This document shows, piece after piece, positions 35,160-47,480 of a stretch of 64,000 nucleotides of DNA. Every line of letters starts with the position of its first letter. Position 1 is the first letter of the stretch. Where the stretch lies: positions 5,493,501 to 5,557,500 of the forward strand of contig JAILWY010000009.1 in NCBI GenBank assembly GCA_022113835.1, read 5' to 3'. Both the position numbers and the translations under genes were made by a program. The DNA comes from Atopsyche davidsoni. Its lineage: Eukaryota; Arthropoda; Insecta; Trichoptera; Hydrobiosidae. The notes under the pieces were generated by a model. It did no database searches. It worked only from the letters and a program-made list of their open reading frames with translations, and had not been told where the DNA came from.

Positions 35160-37339
35160 TATTTGAAATTTAAAAGGTAGCATGAATAAAAAATTGACTC
35201 GGAATTGAAGAATTGAAGGTTGATATGCTTTTTTTTGTGTAATTTTAATGCGTGGACAAAAAATAAACCGCATACAATCTACACAAAACAAATTGTACTC
35301 GAGCTTTAATTTCGTTTAGCACGGTGACTTTTTTTGTTATTCGATTGTTGCTTATCATTTTAACTTTATGAATTATACTTACAGTATCAGCAATTTTTAT
35401 TAGAGCTTATTTAAGAAATGCTCGGGTATTTTTGAAAAAATTTAACGATGGTATTTCAAATAACAAAACATATGATAATATATATTTTATAAAAGCGTGG
35501 CATTTGGAGTTTCCCTCGAGTTTGCGTGATATTATAAACAATATTTATAAGCGTGTCGAAATATGTTTGTTTTTTTTTTACAAATGTTTACATCTTGTTC
35601 AAAACAAGATTATCATTTCTATCTTTCGGAATGTCTTAAAATGAAGATAGTTTTTGTTGAAACCACTATCAATTTTCAACGCCTATTTTTGGAATGATTG
35701 AAATAAATAATTAAGAGAAGGCGTTACATAATTTGTATTATTTTAATTATTAGATAAATCACACAATGCAGTGACGTATACAAGCAGCTTAAACTGACGG
35801 TTGTCAAGGGACTTGTATGCAATTAGGCTAACATTGATTAAGTGACATAACATCCAACATATGAATATTCCTATCTACTAGTTCTGTGGAATCCATAACC
35901 GTATTAATATTACACGTGACGATAAATCAACGTTATTCATCGGGTAATTGCACGGGAAGTCTAAAATATTTTTCGCTGTGAAATTTCCCCATTCGATCAG
36001 ATAGTATTACTCTGGGGAGTAAGAATTTTAACACACAGAATAACAAGATTTGATTTTTTGGCGACAATGTCGCAATGCGGAAGCAAATTGCGAATAAAAC
36101 TCGGAGAATTTACCAAAAATTAACATTATTGGGAAGAATTTTCTACACATCGTGAATGTCTAAAAACTCTTGTCGGTATTTCTGCAGTTACATAAAAAAA
36201 AGAGAATTCATTCAATTTATTTCGTTGACTCGAGAAAAGCGTTTTAATAATATAATATATTAAAAAAATTATATTATTAAATGCGTTGGGCTAAAATAGT
36301 TCGATTTAAAAAATATATACAAATTTGCAACAAAAATATGAAAAAATACTTTGTAAAGTATATCTTCTAAATGAAAATATAGAAAAGCGCGTTGTGATTT
36401 AGATTTTTAAATTTATTTATACTATTTTGGTAATTTACATAGTCATTTAGCAGTGACAAACGCCGGCATAATACAATGTTCTGATATTATAAAACCATAA
36501 AGCCAAAATGGCGTTCGCTGTACTAAGTTACTTTCCCCTCCCATTACCTAAATCCGTCGCACTAATCCCATACATTATTAGGAAGAGCCGCTGAATTAAT
36601 GCGATGTTTGGTCAAAAATATCAACAGCATGATAAACAAAATTATCAGTTTATTTGTTATATATATATACTGGTTTAATATAACAAAGTTATAATAACTA
36701 TTGTAATACTAAAAGTAATGAAGATATTATTGATTATAGGTTTTTTTTATTCAAAAAACTTTAGTTCCTTGGGATTAATTGATTCATGGTTTTTTTATTT
36801 TTTCAATGTGTTTGCTATTTTTATTAATAATTTTCATGTTCCGTTTAACTTTTGCCAACATTGCTCTCAATTTTTGGAACTTTCACTGATATATAATACA
36901 TTGATCACTTATGATACCTTATAATACCTTATAATACCACTTAGAATACCTTTTCTAAGGGAGCATCGAATTTTCAGTCAGGAGCAAGAGCTGACTTTTC
37001 AATTCATTTTTTTATTTTCATGCGTTCTCAACTTTCATAGAATATTTCAGATTCTAATGTTTCATAATAATACGACTATTCGCTCAAGTATTACAAGTGT
37101 GGTTATAATATTTTGTAAAATGTACCACATTATTGTAAATACAATTGATCATATCAAAGAGTAAAAAAGTAACATTATTTTTTGCTCAAAACTCATTTTT
37201 TCACCATCAAGCATCTCGCAAACAAGTCACGAAAAAAGTATTAGTAATACTCTGAAGCTCTTAGAAATTTATTTACAGCCTTGCTCTCCAGCCCATAAAC
37301 AATAAATTTGCGACTGGCGAAAACAGGAGCAGAGAGGAA
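35160..37339. other. AT-rich stretch, no supported gene
   Basis: Contains an AT-only 14-bp inverted repeat at 36243-36256/36268-36281 and a short triplicated CTTATAATACC-like motif near 36900-36950. Open frames show low-complexity hydrophobic translations typical of AT-rich DNA. Confidence 0.4.
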
Positions 37340-37580
37340 ATGTATAATCTGGGTTATGACGCGGTTATTAAATCCATGGTAACTAATAACCAATAACCCT
37401 GCAATAACCTACGGCCGAGTTACCATAATGTAGCCTCGCCCAATCACACCCCCGGGATAATCAGTTGCCGTCATAACAAAAGCCAGAGCTTCCAGCCCTT
37501 TGTTCAGCGGGCCCAGGCGTTGATTGATGAAGCTGGAGCTTTAAGCTCGACTTGCGATAGATCAGGGAGCTTTCGGACGT
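37340..37580. promoter_or_regulatory. island with clustered AATAACC words
   Basis: AATAACC occurs at 37385-37391, 37392-37398 and 37403-37409, and its complement GGTTATT at 37364-37370: four copies in 46 bp. The block continues with GC-rich sequence and CAGTTG (a MYB-like word). A homotypic cluster suggests a binding array for one factor, whose identity I cannot name. Confidence 0.32.
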
Positions 37581-40500
37581 TTACGCTAGTATTTATGTAC
37601 ATATTTTATTCTATTCGATTGATATCGAAACGGTTTATATATTCATTAGAAGATATGATTGATCATTTGTCTAGGTTTGTTTCTTGTACACCATTTAGCA
37701 TTTAGATGAAAACTAATGAATTTAATATGAATAAATTTATTCAGCTATCACTAGTAGAATTTGAGTTGTGCTAGTCAATCTGCTATAGATATTTATTATT
37801 TCACATATTCAAAAAAAAAATTGTGTTTTTTTTATTCAAAATGTTCAACCTATGATGGGTTAGTTGGTGTAAAAGTTCAACCAAAATACAATAGCATAAA
37901 GCCTCGTGAAAACATTTTTTTCATATAAAAAAATAACGACACGCAATGTTGAATTTTATTTCACTATGCAACGAAACCATGCAAATTTTATGAAGGCCGA
38001 TAATTTTACGGATGTGATTTTCATGCAAGGCCTGCGCAGATTGAATGAACAAAAAATGTTTCATAAAATGAAACCATACATGTCGCTTAATTCACTCTAT
38101 TCCACGATGAAATATCCACAAAGGGAAGCAGCACCATGACGGCTACATATAATGTGGCATTGAATGGAATCTATTAGATCAATAGGATGGTCAGCCAATA
38201 TTAATTATATTTTTTACTGTATGCATCAAACCAATTTTAATAATTATTTATGGACAGATATAAGTGATATGACCGATGATGATTCATTGTTAAAAATGTT
38301 TTGCATTGAGTCATAAACCAAACTATTTACTATAGTTAGCCTGTTCACATTTATAAAATAAATCCATAGCAAATTAATTGTATTGTTAAATCACTTATAT
38401 TTGTTTTAGCCGAATTTAATACAAACATGCGATATAATTATCTTTCACGAGCTTTATATTTTTACTTGTAAATCTTTCTTAATTTGCTATTGAAAATGAT
38501 AATGGACGATAAACATGGAAACAGCTGCTAATCGCTTTATGAACACGCTTTCAATTGCCCGACTACCTACCCGCTTTTATAATTATTATAAGCTTATTTT
38601 TAAAAAAAAATTAAACCGCAAATTGTGAAACCATTTACAAATTTTCTATACATTTCTATAATTTATTTAAATTGTACTGTATAAGTAAAATAACTGTTAT
38701 GTATAAAAATATTTTATTTGTCTTACTTATAATTCAATTATCTCATATCAAATTCAGAAGCGTTGTTTTTAAAGCCTCTTAACGTGGTGTTTTCGAACAT
38801 TTTGTGATTGGCTTTTAACAAAAAAATAACAAAATACATTCTCGCTTCAGCGTCAGAATCATGTCGATAAGCTACTTATGAAGTAGCGATAAAGTAATAA
38901 AAAATACACCTTTATATTGAATTAACATAGAAATTTTATATGCGGTCGATGTAACTCAATCGCGAAATTTAAAACTCAAACGAGAGTGATTTTGTTTGTA
39001 AAACGGATTCCCGAGAGAAGAAGGCAAATTCAGAAATTTAAAATAAAAAGAAAAAACCTCTCAAGATTTGTAGAATTGTGTGATTGCTTGTAGGGCGCGC
39101 GGCTTAAAGCAAACTCCAGATCCAATCTTGTCTAGTGATCGAGGAGAGAACCGCAAAAATACCGAGAGGGAAATATTCAAAACTTTTGTATTAAAGTAGC
39201 TGTTTTATTTCCCGTGTTGATTAGCATCATCAGTGGCACTACTCCGTCGCTCCGGTATAGCGCCGAAGAAATAACACCTTTTTTTAACTGAATGAGTTCT
39301 TGCAGCTGCCTGAGCTCAGCAGATTAATTGGAAAGTAACTCATTTATATCAAGTAAAAAATCAAAACTTAAACGTTGCCCCTAAATTAGCTGATCAAAGA
39401 AGCCGTACGTGTATTAAGACAAAAAAAACTATCGACCGAGCGAACAAGTATTATATAATATATAGCCGAGTGGCGCACAATAAAAGGTATTGTAAAACTC
39501 CGTACTGATTTGATTTGTAACTCTTCATTTTTAAACAACAAATATGAATGGATAAACGGCTGTAAGATTTTATTTTGTGACACTTTCGCCTTTTCGCTTT
39601 TCAGGTGTCTGAAGAAACTCTTGAAAGGTAAAAGCAAACAAACAATATTACAATCTCAAAGGCATTTGGACCACTCATAATTAGATAATACGATGGTATT
39701 TTCATAGACATGCGCCCATTCAACAATTTTAATATAAAAATAGCTCCTACATTAATAGTCAAAATATCAGGTAACGAATAAAGTCAACATGTTAAATGTA
39801 TCTGATAAAGCCATAAAAGATCAGATATCGTATTCATGGCTCTTAATAAGTCTTATATATTGCAACTTAGGTTTCCTAGAACATTATTATGCCTTGGGCG
39901 ATATATTAATTTGAATCAGTTGAACAAAGCAATATCTAATAGTTTCATATGTGAATTAATTTCGTTATACATATTTCATACGATTTTTTTAGAATATTTA
40001 ATAATAATCATTGATAGGTAAAACAATGCTTTGGTGTATGTAGCATAAGATCAGTTGATTGTCTGTAGGGAAAAATCTCAAGTATTTTCTCCATTAAACA
40101 ATATATAAAATCCAAGATTTTACAAATCCAATTTTATAAGGAAACCTCCTCACGTACAAGTGAACTTCGAGGGTTTTCCAACTCTACAAATTAAATGAAA
40201 TCTAAACTTATACAGCAATTTTCACCATTTTCACGATTATTTTTCTTTTTCAGTGTTTAAAAAAAATTGTATTCGCTACCATAAAAATATGTATTGTACT
40301 GTAATGTTTCCTGTTGATTACATTTCTCGGTAAACCTTGATATTTTATGTAGCAATTTAAATTTAAAATCAGAAAAAATCTGTGTAATTTATTACTTTTT
40401 TATTCTAACATAGCCTTTTACCTTCAATACTTAATAATATCCAATTCCTGGAAATTCTTATAATGGTAAAAATTTGTAATAAAATGCTGAAAAATTCTTT

Positions 40501-40839
40501 TAGCAAGTTATTCAACAATAATTATTTTTTAAATGATGCATTTTACACATTCAAGTAAAAATAAAACACTTGGTTGAGACAAAACGATAAACATAGATTT
40601 TTTTATAAAAATATATATTTGACAAATTTTTGTCACTATCTATTTTGAATTCAAAAAATATCTAACAACTTATAAAGAAGTACAATTCAAAATCTTTTAT
40701 AGTTTCAGTTAACAGGGATGGATACAAATACAAAACTTAAACAATACCACTAACTCCTATGAAAACATACTCGTACCGGTTTAGGAATTTACAGTCGAGC
40801 ATTGAAAACTACCCTTGAACTCCGATAATCTAAACTAAC
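37581..40839. other. AT-rich stretch, little visible
   Basis: Contains a decayed sequence at 39190-39290 faintly like the hammerhead repeat (minus strand CTGATGATGC then GGGAAAT) that I do not count as a copy. No exon was recognised. Confidence 0.4.
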
Positions 40840-40960
40840 CAGCCTTGGCATTATGCAAACAGCGGCTCTTGGGCCAAATGCACCGACTGCATCGCGGGGA
40901 GGGGGGGGGGCGAGCTGAGCCTCCACCCCTCTACACGAGGCCGGAGGGGTGCGTATAAAC
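40840..40960. promoter_or_regulatory. short GC-rich island with poly-G run
   Basis: Contains GCGGGGAGGGGGGGGGCGAG near 40894-40914 and GAGGCCGGAGGGGTGCG. It falls in a minus-strand frame (40789-41013) that I do not consider coding. Confidence 0.25.
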
Positions 40961-43900
40961 CTGTCTCTAAATAATGGAAGGTTTACAAAGTTAGACACAT
41001 CCATAAATTTCACCCAAGTAGTGTGCTTTGTAAAGTTGATTGTTTTACCAATTGAAACATTTTTTTTATTACGTATTATTTTTTTAATATATTTAGAATA
41101 AAGAGCTATATTTTAAATATAAAGTAACAATACTATTGTTCGCTTTTTTATTGGAATTTTGTCTATGTATTATGTATGTGAAGGTCCGAGAAAAATGTTA
41201 AAAAAATGGTCAGTAAATATTGCGTATTAGCATATGATTTAAACCCTTGCAGGGTTAAAATCTTATTCGATTCGTAATATTAATATATATAAACGTACAC
41301 TCTCATTTAAAATAAAAACCGAACCTATATAAATATCAATAAAATCGGTATTTTAATGGTTTGACTCATACCTTTTTTCTGGTAACAACATAATTTATAG
41401 TAAAATTGGAAATTTTGGTTATAAAATTAAATGAGAACTATCACAAATCTTAGGAATATTTTATTAAATATTTTAGGCATTCCAAAGTAGCCAGCTATTT
41501 TTGTCCCGATCTGGTATTCTGTATAGGTGGCTTTTATTGTACTAATGTACTTCTTATAACTCCGTTGTAAGGCACATGCTATCTCTATGAATATATTAGA
41601 GAAATGCTCGTGTACTACATTTCTTATGGTAATGAAACTATGGAACCATCCCTATCAACACATACATCTAACAAACGCGGTACAACAAACCATTTCTCTA
41701 TTTCAAGATAACACTGGTTCAGTGTTTTAGTAATATAGGGGGAAATAAATATTTAAAAGCGTTATTCGTAAAATAGTTTTTTTTTATGTTTTGAATAAAC
41801 AATTTTTTAGATTAACATCGAATTTATTAGTATAAATTATTTTGCATAAAAATTACATCGACACGTAAGTAAACATTGAAAATTTTAAAACATTTCAGTA
41901 ATTTGATTATTTCATTAAATAAATTCCATTGTTTAAAGAATTCGATTATGTCCAATACTAAGAGATATAGCCAAACATAAATAATAAACGAAAACAAATG
42001 CTTTTCAGAAAGTTCAAAGCTCTATCATTCTCTGGCATAAATCAAAGAAAGTTTTACATTGTTACTGATGAATCCAGCTGTCTTTGAAAACCAATTGATT
42101 TGGGATAATATTTACAAAATCAAAAGTTATAAATTATTTCAATTATAAAAACAAAAGTTTAAATGTTTATATAATATTCTGATGGTATCGTATTGTAAGC
42201 ATGGCTGGATATACTATACTAAATGCGCATCATTTAAAGACCTAGAACGACCTTAAAGGGGCACGTCCTGGGCCTGGGTTTCCAAAGGAACAATAGCCGG
42301 TCACTTGTTGTCCACAACAATGGAAACACGTCCCATAGAAGGTCCTAGACAATTAGAAGTGACCTGAGCAATGAAATTATAATTAGATACTACGTACAAT
42401 TAATATGCTATTATTTCCATGTTATGCTATTTAAAAAAATTAAACGATTTTAAATTTAATTTAAAGTTTATAAATTGAGAAAGAGTGATTATTTTGTTAA
42501 CTCCGAAACTCTATATAAACTTATTGGATGTATATTAAAGGCCATTTTGATTTTCAAATTTCTCTTGCTCTTTTTTAATTAAGTAACCGTCGTTGAAAAA
42601 TTTGGTTTGAATTTCAAGAAGGGTCGCCAAATAACCCATTGTTTCAAGTACATTAAGTGGTAAAAGCATTATACATTTAAATAGCTTTCTGCTCGGCATA
42701 TTTTCCCATTAAAAACGTTTTTTTTTTTTACTGACAGAACTGAAAAAAATGGTTTAATGTCTAAATATACCACATAGAATCGTTGAATAAAAAAAAATTA
42801 CAGTTTCAATTATCCATCGGTATAAAAAAAAACACAATAAAAAGTACAATGTGAGAGCTCAACAGCTTGTTTGCAACTTCCCGTTGATGGCGTTTTGAAA
42901 AAGGTTGTACAATAATAGGAATTAAAACGGAAGCTCTCTCTGAGTGGATGCCATTTTCACGGCCTTAATCCTCCGTTCAGTGAACCACACAAAATTTATA
43001 TTGAAACCCCACCCACTGGCCTAAAGATAGAGTTGGACTTCCACCAAAGCCGCAGTGGAAAAAACCTCTATGCCTAAATCTTCCGCAATTACAAATCATC
43101 TTACATCCTTGGCGAAAATATTTTCTTCAGGCCGGAACCGTTAGGGAAAAATATGGATCCGAACTGAGAAAGAAGATGTAAAATATTTCTGTAAGTATCT
43201 ACAAAGAGATAATTCCGTCAGATCTCTTTTAGATAACAAGGAAGCGAATTTTTCCATTCGAAAATAAATTAACTAAAATGGATCCTTCTTTTATTGTAGA
43301 ATCCAGAATCTTGATAATGATTAAGGCGAACTCTCTTTGTTTTCACGTTTTATTTATTAACGACTCACTTGAGACAGTTTCTTTGTGAAACGAGATCTTA
43401 AATTAGAAATAAGTCCTTGAATAAATGATTTTTTTGAAGAATGTAGCATGTCCATTACATATTTTTTTTATAAATAACTATACATATATAAATATATTAT
43501 GTATATACAAGTTCACTATAAGAACAGGAAATGATAGAGCTCAGATAATAGAACAAATATATGATTTTTTTTTCCATTTTGTGAAAGTAAAACATTATTG
43601 AACGAGTACGCATTAAACCTGTAGATAATAATCAAAAATTTATGAATTATAAGTATGATAAAACTACAGTTTTCAAGGAACAATTTAAGTGATATTTATT
43701 TTGCAAGTAGTTTATAAAGAAACATCTTAACGGTGTTTTTCATTATCGTTAAAATATATAAAAAAAATATCAAAATAAAATTCAAGATTCATTTTTTTAT
43801 TTTAGATAATTTACAATAGTTAGAGCTATTGCCTACAATACTACAATCCCCTTATCTTGCGAGCAGGTTGTTGGGCGTACAAGGTGGTAGCGTACATGAA

Positions 43901-44114
43901 TTTCTCTATTTTCGATATTGAGTTTATATAGTAAGAAACGTGTGTGGAAAAACCCTTTAAAACAATTTGATGAATATATACACAAAATCTAGATCCAACA
44001 CTGTTTACTCTGACGTATCTCAACAGCACGGCATATTGAAGCCGTTTGTGCCCCTCGCAGCGATCTCTACCCGTGCCCTGAGCAAACACGCCACACGCTA
44101 TACAGCCACTTCCT
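40961..44114. other. AT-rich stretch, no supported feature
   Basis: One mixed patch at 42240-42360 has CACGTCC words on both sides of an ACAATGG word. Nothing else was recognised. Confidence 0.4.
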
Positions 44115-44306
44115 GATCGCCAACAGATCGCCAACAGATCGCCGGCAGATCGCTGGCAGATCGCTGGCAGATCGCTGGCAGATCGCTGGCAGATCGCTGG
44201 CAGATCGCTGGTAGATCGCTGGCAGATCCCTGGCAGATCGTTGGTAGATCGCTGGCAGATCGCAGGCAGATCGCTGGCAGATCGCTGGTAGATCGCTGGC
44301 AGATCG
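44115..44306. repeat. 11-bp minisatellite, about 17 units
   Basis: Tandem GATCGCTGGCA units from 44115 to 44306 with occasional substitutions (CCAAC, CGGC, TGGTA, CCTGG, CAGG). The spacing of GATC words is a constant 11 bp. The long minus-strand frame through it (44067-44369) is repetitive (ICQRSASDLPA-like) and not taken as a gene. Confidence 0.97.
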
Positions 44307-46119
44307 ACTCACAACTCGATTACACCCCGAGCCAAAGACCGAATTAAACGTGTAACGAATATGATGCATGACGTCAGCGCAGGTATTATGCTAATTCCTC
44401 TGTGGTACAAAGCGAACAATGCCTCCCATTATCCTTTATTCATTCGCGTATTTCAGAACAATATGCCGTAATTATTACGTGTGAATGATAACATCGTATA
44501 TAATACAATACCTGTGGCGGTATCACCAAACCTATCTCGCCTTGTTTACTTGGTTTGTGTGTAAAATCAATTTCTTATAAGCTTTCAAAGAAAAACCTTA
44601 ATTGAAAGAAGGTTTAAATAATTTTCTTGCATATGACTTTGCAAACTATAATATAGCAAACCACGTGACAAAATAAACATATGAGAAGTTCTAATTGCAA
44701 AGGTAATTGCCTTTTTCATCTTATAGGTTGATTATTTTTCAATTTAACGCAATCAAATAGAGTACGAAACCTACTTCGAAATCACAAGCTGTATTTACTT
44801 TTGTCTTTTCCTCTTTGTATATACAATTTTAAGTTTTCCTTACAACGAAATTCGTACCACTGGTGTGACAGCTCGTCTCCATACGAGATCTAAATTATCT
44901 ATGTATATAATTTATAATGGTGCAAGCTCATTATTAACTTCTCCATAATAGCTAAAAATATTGTACTTATATTTGAGTAGTGCTGATTACTGCTGAAGCA
45001 AAAATCATTTTAAATAATTTAATATGACGTTATACCACAATTTAATAACAGACAAGATTTTAAACCTCATAAAATTTATGTAGAATAAATTAACTTTTAA
45101 TATTTAATATTTATTCACTACAGTGGTTAATTAATGTAAATAATAGAATAGCACATCCGTAAATCAAATCTGCGATTCTGATCGGTCAACGTGTCGTTCA
45201 ACTATTTGTTGGGAATCAATAGCTGCAGTGCTGTCGAATGAAAAGTTTGATATCAAAAATAAAATATTAAAAAATAGTGAAGTATTGCAAGCATTTTATC
45301 ATAAAATATATGTAAGGCTGAGAAGAATTGCAATTCGACAGCCACACGAATAGGAAGATTTGCACCACCTGGCGCGACAAAGAATCACACATGCCATGGA
45401 AGCATGCAAAAGTAACCATAAGAATGGGTGGTTCGAAGTTATAGTGATACAAAACGTAAATATAAATGCATAAAAAGTTTTAAGAATATATTTACATTTT
45501 AGTAAAAAAAATTAAAAAACGACTATTTGATGATTTTTAATATTTATTTGAAGATTCCTAATTACACTGTATTTCTGCACAAAAAGTTAAAAACTCACTA
45601 AATATGTAATACAGATTTCGTATTTTTATTTCAATAAACATCAAGAATTTTACAATGAAGTAATTGATATTATACGTCATAAAACTGGACATACTGGCAA
45701 AATTTAATCGTTTACAAAAAGTAAAAAAAAATTATGAAATTTAAAAAAATATATTATGAGCTGTATATCAAAAATATCTATTTTCATACTTGTACACAGC
45801 AAGTGGTGAAGGAAATTAATAAATATTTTATATTCTATATTACCTTTGGATATATTATCATTCGACGGATTATTATACTTAAGTAGCACAATAACAATGC
45901 ACGGAGTACAATGTAAATATTAATAATTCTATTAGTTTGTCAGGGGGGTGCGTGCAGCGGAGAGATGTCAATCTTGTATCGATTTTCCGCGGTTACAAAG
46001 CTCCCTAATAATTCAATTTTACATTCCCTCGCTCGGTAAACAGTCACGCGTACGTTATTCGTGGATATAATGGGAACACGAAGTGCCCCCCTCTTAGGAA
46101 ATGCGCTCTCTGAGTGTTT
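44307..46119. other. AT-rich stretch, no supported feature
   Basis: No recognisable exon, RNA or repeat. Confidence 0.4.
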
Positions 46120-46560
46120 ATTGCCACTACGAGTCGAGAAACAAAAATTCCACTGAGAGGAAGAATCCGGCGAGAGGAGTCACGTCGCGAAATCTACAAC
46201 GGTTAAGTTGAAATCGGATCCTTTGAGAATACGACATGGTATAAGTGTCAAATAAAAGTGGAGATTTCGGAGAGCTCGAATACACAGAGTCCTGCGTTTG
46301 ATATTACTTGAAATGGGAGATACAGATGCCATCGCGACTGCAAAAAGTTTGAATGGCTATCGGAGGAATACGTCTGCAGCTGCAGAGCGGCTTGGACCTG
46401 GGGGACAGATAAACTGCGAGGGAATGAGCAATCTCGGCGGAGATGTAGCACTGTCGAGATGCTGTTGAGATCGACAGGCACAAACGGCGACACGAAGACA
46501 ATTGCAAGAACGAAGCAAGAACAGAAACACCCGCCGGGTATATGTGATGTTACAGCATTT
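46120..46560. promoter_or_regulatory. long island of mixed composition
   Basis: About 440 bp of balanced base composition, open in three overlapping minus-strand frames (46248-46599), with CTGCAGCTGCAG (46373-46384) as a 12-bp palindrome. It could be an unrecognised non-coding RNA exon, an enhancer or a decayed repeat. No protein family was recognised. Confidence 0.25.
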
Positions 46561-46613
46561 GAAATACAAAATACGGAAACGGTAACGGTCCCGAAACACT
46601 TAATATTATGTTG

Positions 46614-46800
46614 AATTATCTTTATAATGGTATAGGTAACATTGTATTTTGTCTTCGTTTAGTTAAGTAAAAACTACTTTAGTTAAGCATCTGATGATGA
46701 CCCAGTGTATCGGGTCGAAACTAGTAATGCAAATAATTTAAATAAACTCAATGTGAAGACAAAATACAAAGTTACTTTTATCATTGTAATAATGGATCTT
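46614..46800 (+). mobile_element. hammerhead-bearing repeat (family A), copy 2, flanked by inverted tails
   Basis: Contains the hammerhead core (46685-46732) and the downstream tail GTGAAGACAAAATACAAAG. Upstream, 46620-46662 carries an inverted partial copy of that tail (ending TGTATTTTGTCTTC), so the unit is flanked by its own 3' sequence in opposite orientations. Partly inverted terminal repeats together with a hammerhead are typical of Penelope-like retroelements. No reverse transcriptase is present, so this is a terminal fragment. Confidence 0.8.
46685..46732 (+). ncRNA. hammerhead ribozyme motif, copy 2
   Basis: Box 1 is CTGATGA (46691-46697). Stem II is GACCC/GGGTC (46699-46703 with 46712-46716) closed by an 8-nt loop. 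Box 2 is GAAA (46717-46720). Helix III is just AC/GT around a UA loop, and cleavage is predicted after A46726. Helix I pairs 46687-46690 with 46727-46730 (4 bp). One extra U sits between box 1 and stem II compared with the consensus. Activity may be weak because helix I is short. Confidence 0.7.
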
Positions 46801-47189
46801 CACGAATCAAATGCCTTGTCCCTTACTACTGATTATAATTAAATATAACAGAAATCAAATTTTATAGCCATGCTAATAATTATTTATATATTTTTTTTAT
46901 ATTTTACATCATATCGTATAAAAACCGATTGCCTAAAAACATAATGTGTGATTAGTGTCTTTAGTGCATATTAAAATATTTTAATGTACTAATAATATTG
47001 TATGTGTTACTATACTGGTGCCTTTATTAAATTTATATTTATAATTATCAAATACGCTCACAGACGATAAATTCAGTAATTAAATAATTGCAAAGAAAAA
47101 TCTATTAATAACTCTGTTATGCACAACAAAACGACAAAAAATAATGGTATGTTGTCGTAGAGGGATAAATGTATAATTATTCATTTTTT

Positions 47190-47258
47190 ATCAAAACCTT
47201 GTAGCTGGGTCGCTTGCCAAGTCCAATTATTCCGATAAACTTCCGGGGCGGTGCTTAC
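47190..47258 (-). other. GC-elevated block just downstream of the ratchet point
   Basis: Directly follows the putative recursive splice site on the minus strand. Read from the site it gives VSTAPEVYRNNWTWQATQL and then reaches a stop (TGA) after 25 codons, so retention would truncate the protein, as described for recursive-splice exons. The raised GC suggests constraint, but no second donor of good quality was seen. Confidence 0.4.
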
Positions 47259-47290
47259 CTGCGGACAAAGAAAAATTAAAAATTAATTAA
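47251..47290 (-). promoter_or_regulatory. recursive splice site (ratchet point) candidate
   Basis: On the minus strand the sequence runs TAATTTTTCTTTGTCCGCAG|GTAAGCAC, with the junction between 47259 and 47258. A long pyrimidine-rich tract and a consensus 3' splice site abut a consensus 5' splice site with no exon between. This is the zero-length-exon signature of Drosophila ratchet points in long introns. It has the same strand as the syntrophin exons and lies about 42 kb upstream of them. An AATTAATTAATA branch region precedes the tract. Confidence 0.72.
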
Positions 47291-47384
47291 TAAGTAAAAA
47301 CGTTTGAATATTCGCTCCAGAGAATATGACATAACTTTTTAATATCTGGTTAAACGTGTGAACGACCCGAGATGACAAACCTCC

Positions 47385-47480
47385 GTGTTTGCTAGGGGTG
47401 TAATTTATACAAGCCGGCATGTACTCTGAGTGCCTTATAAATACACCCCGCCATCTCCAGGGGCTGTATTCCGATGGATA
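47385..47480 (+). promoter_or_regulatory. weak TATA-containing island
   Basis: TATAAATA (47436-47443) in a block of higher GC (CACCCCGCCATCTCCAGGGG downstream). No CCAAT or initiator was seen. A promoter is possible but poorly supported. Confidence 0.2.

Noticed and set aside
39215..39260. Minus-strand CTGATGATGC...GGGAAAT resembling a fourth hammerhead
   Set aside because: No pairable stem II, no ACTAGT helix III, and no matching helix I. At best a remote relic.
44067..44369. 100-codon minus-strand frame (ICQRSASDLPA repeats)
   Set aside because: Product of the 11-bp GATCGCTGGCA array.
46248..46599. Three overlapping minus-strand frames
   Set aside because: None has a recognisable domain or splice context; overlapping openness points to base composition.
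47190..47290. Plus-strand terminal exon reading LGRLPSPIIPINFRGGAYL after TTGTAG
   Set aside because: The strand opposite to the syntrophin gene, with no pyrimidine tract before the AG and no recognised family. The minus-strand recursive splice site explains the conserved-looking words better.
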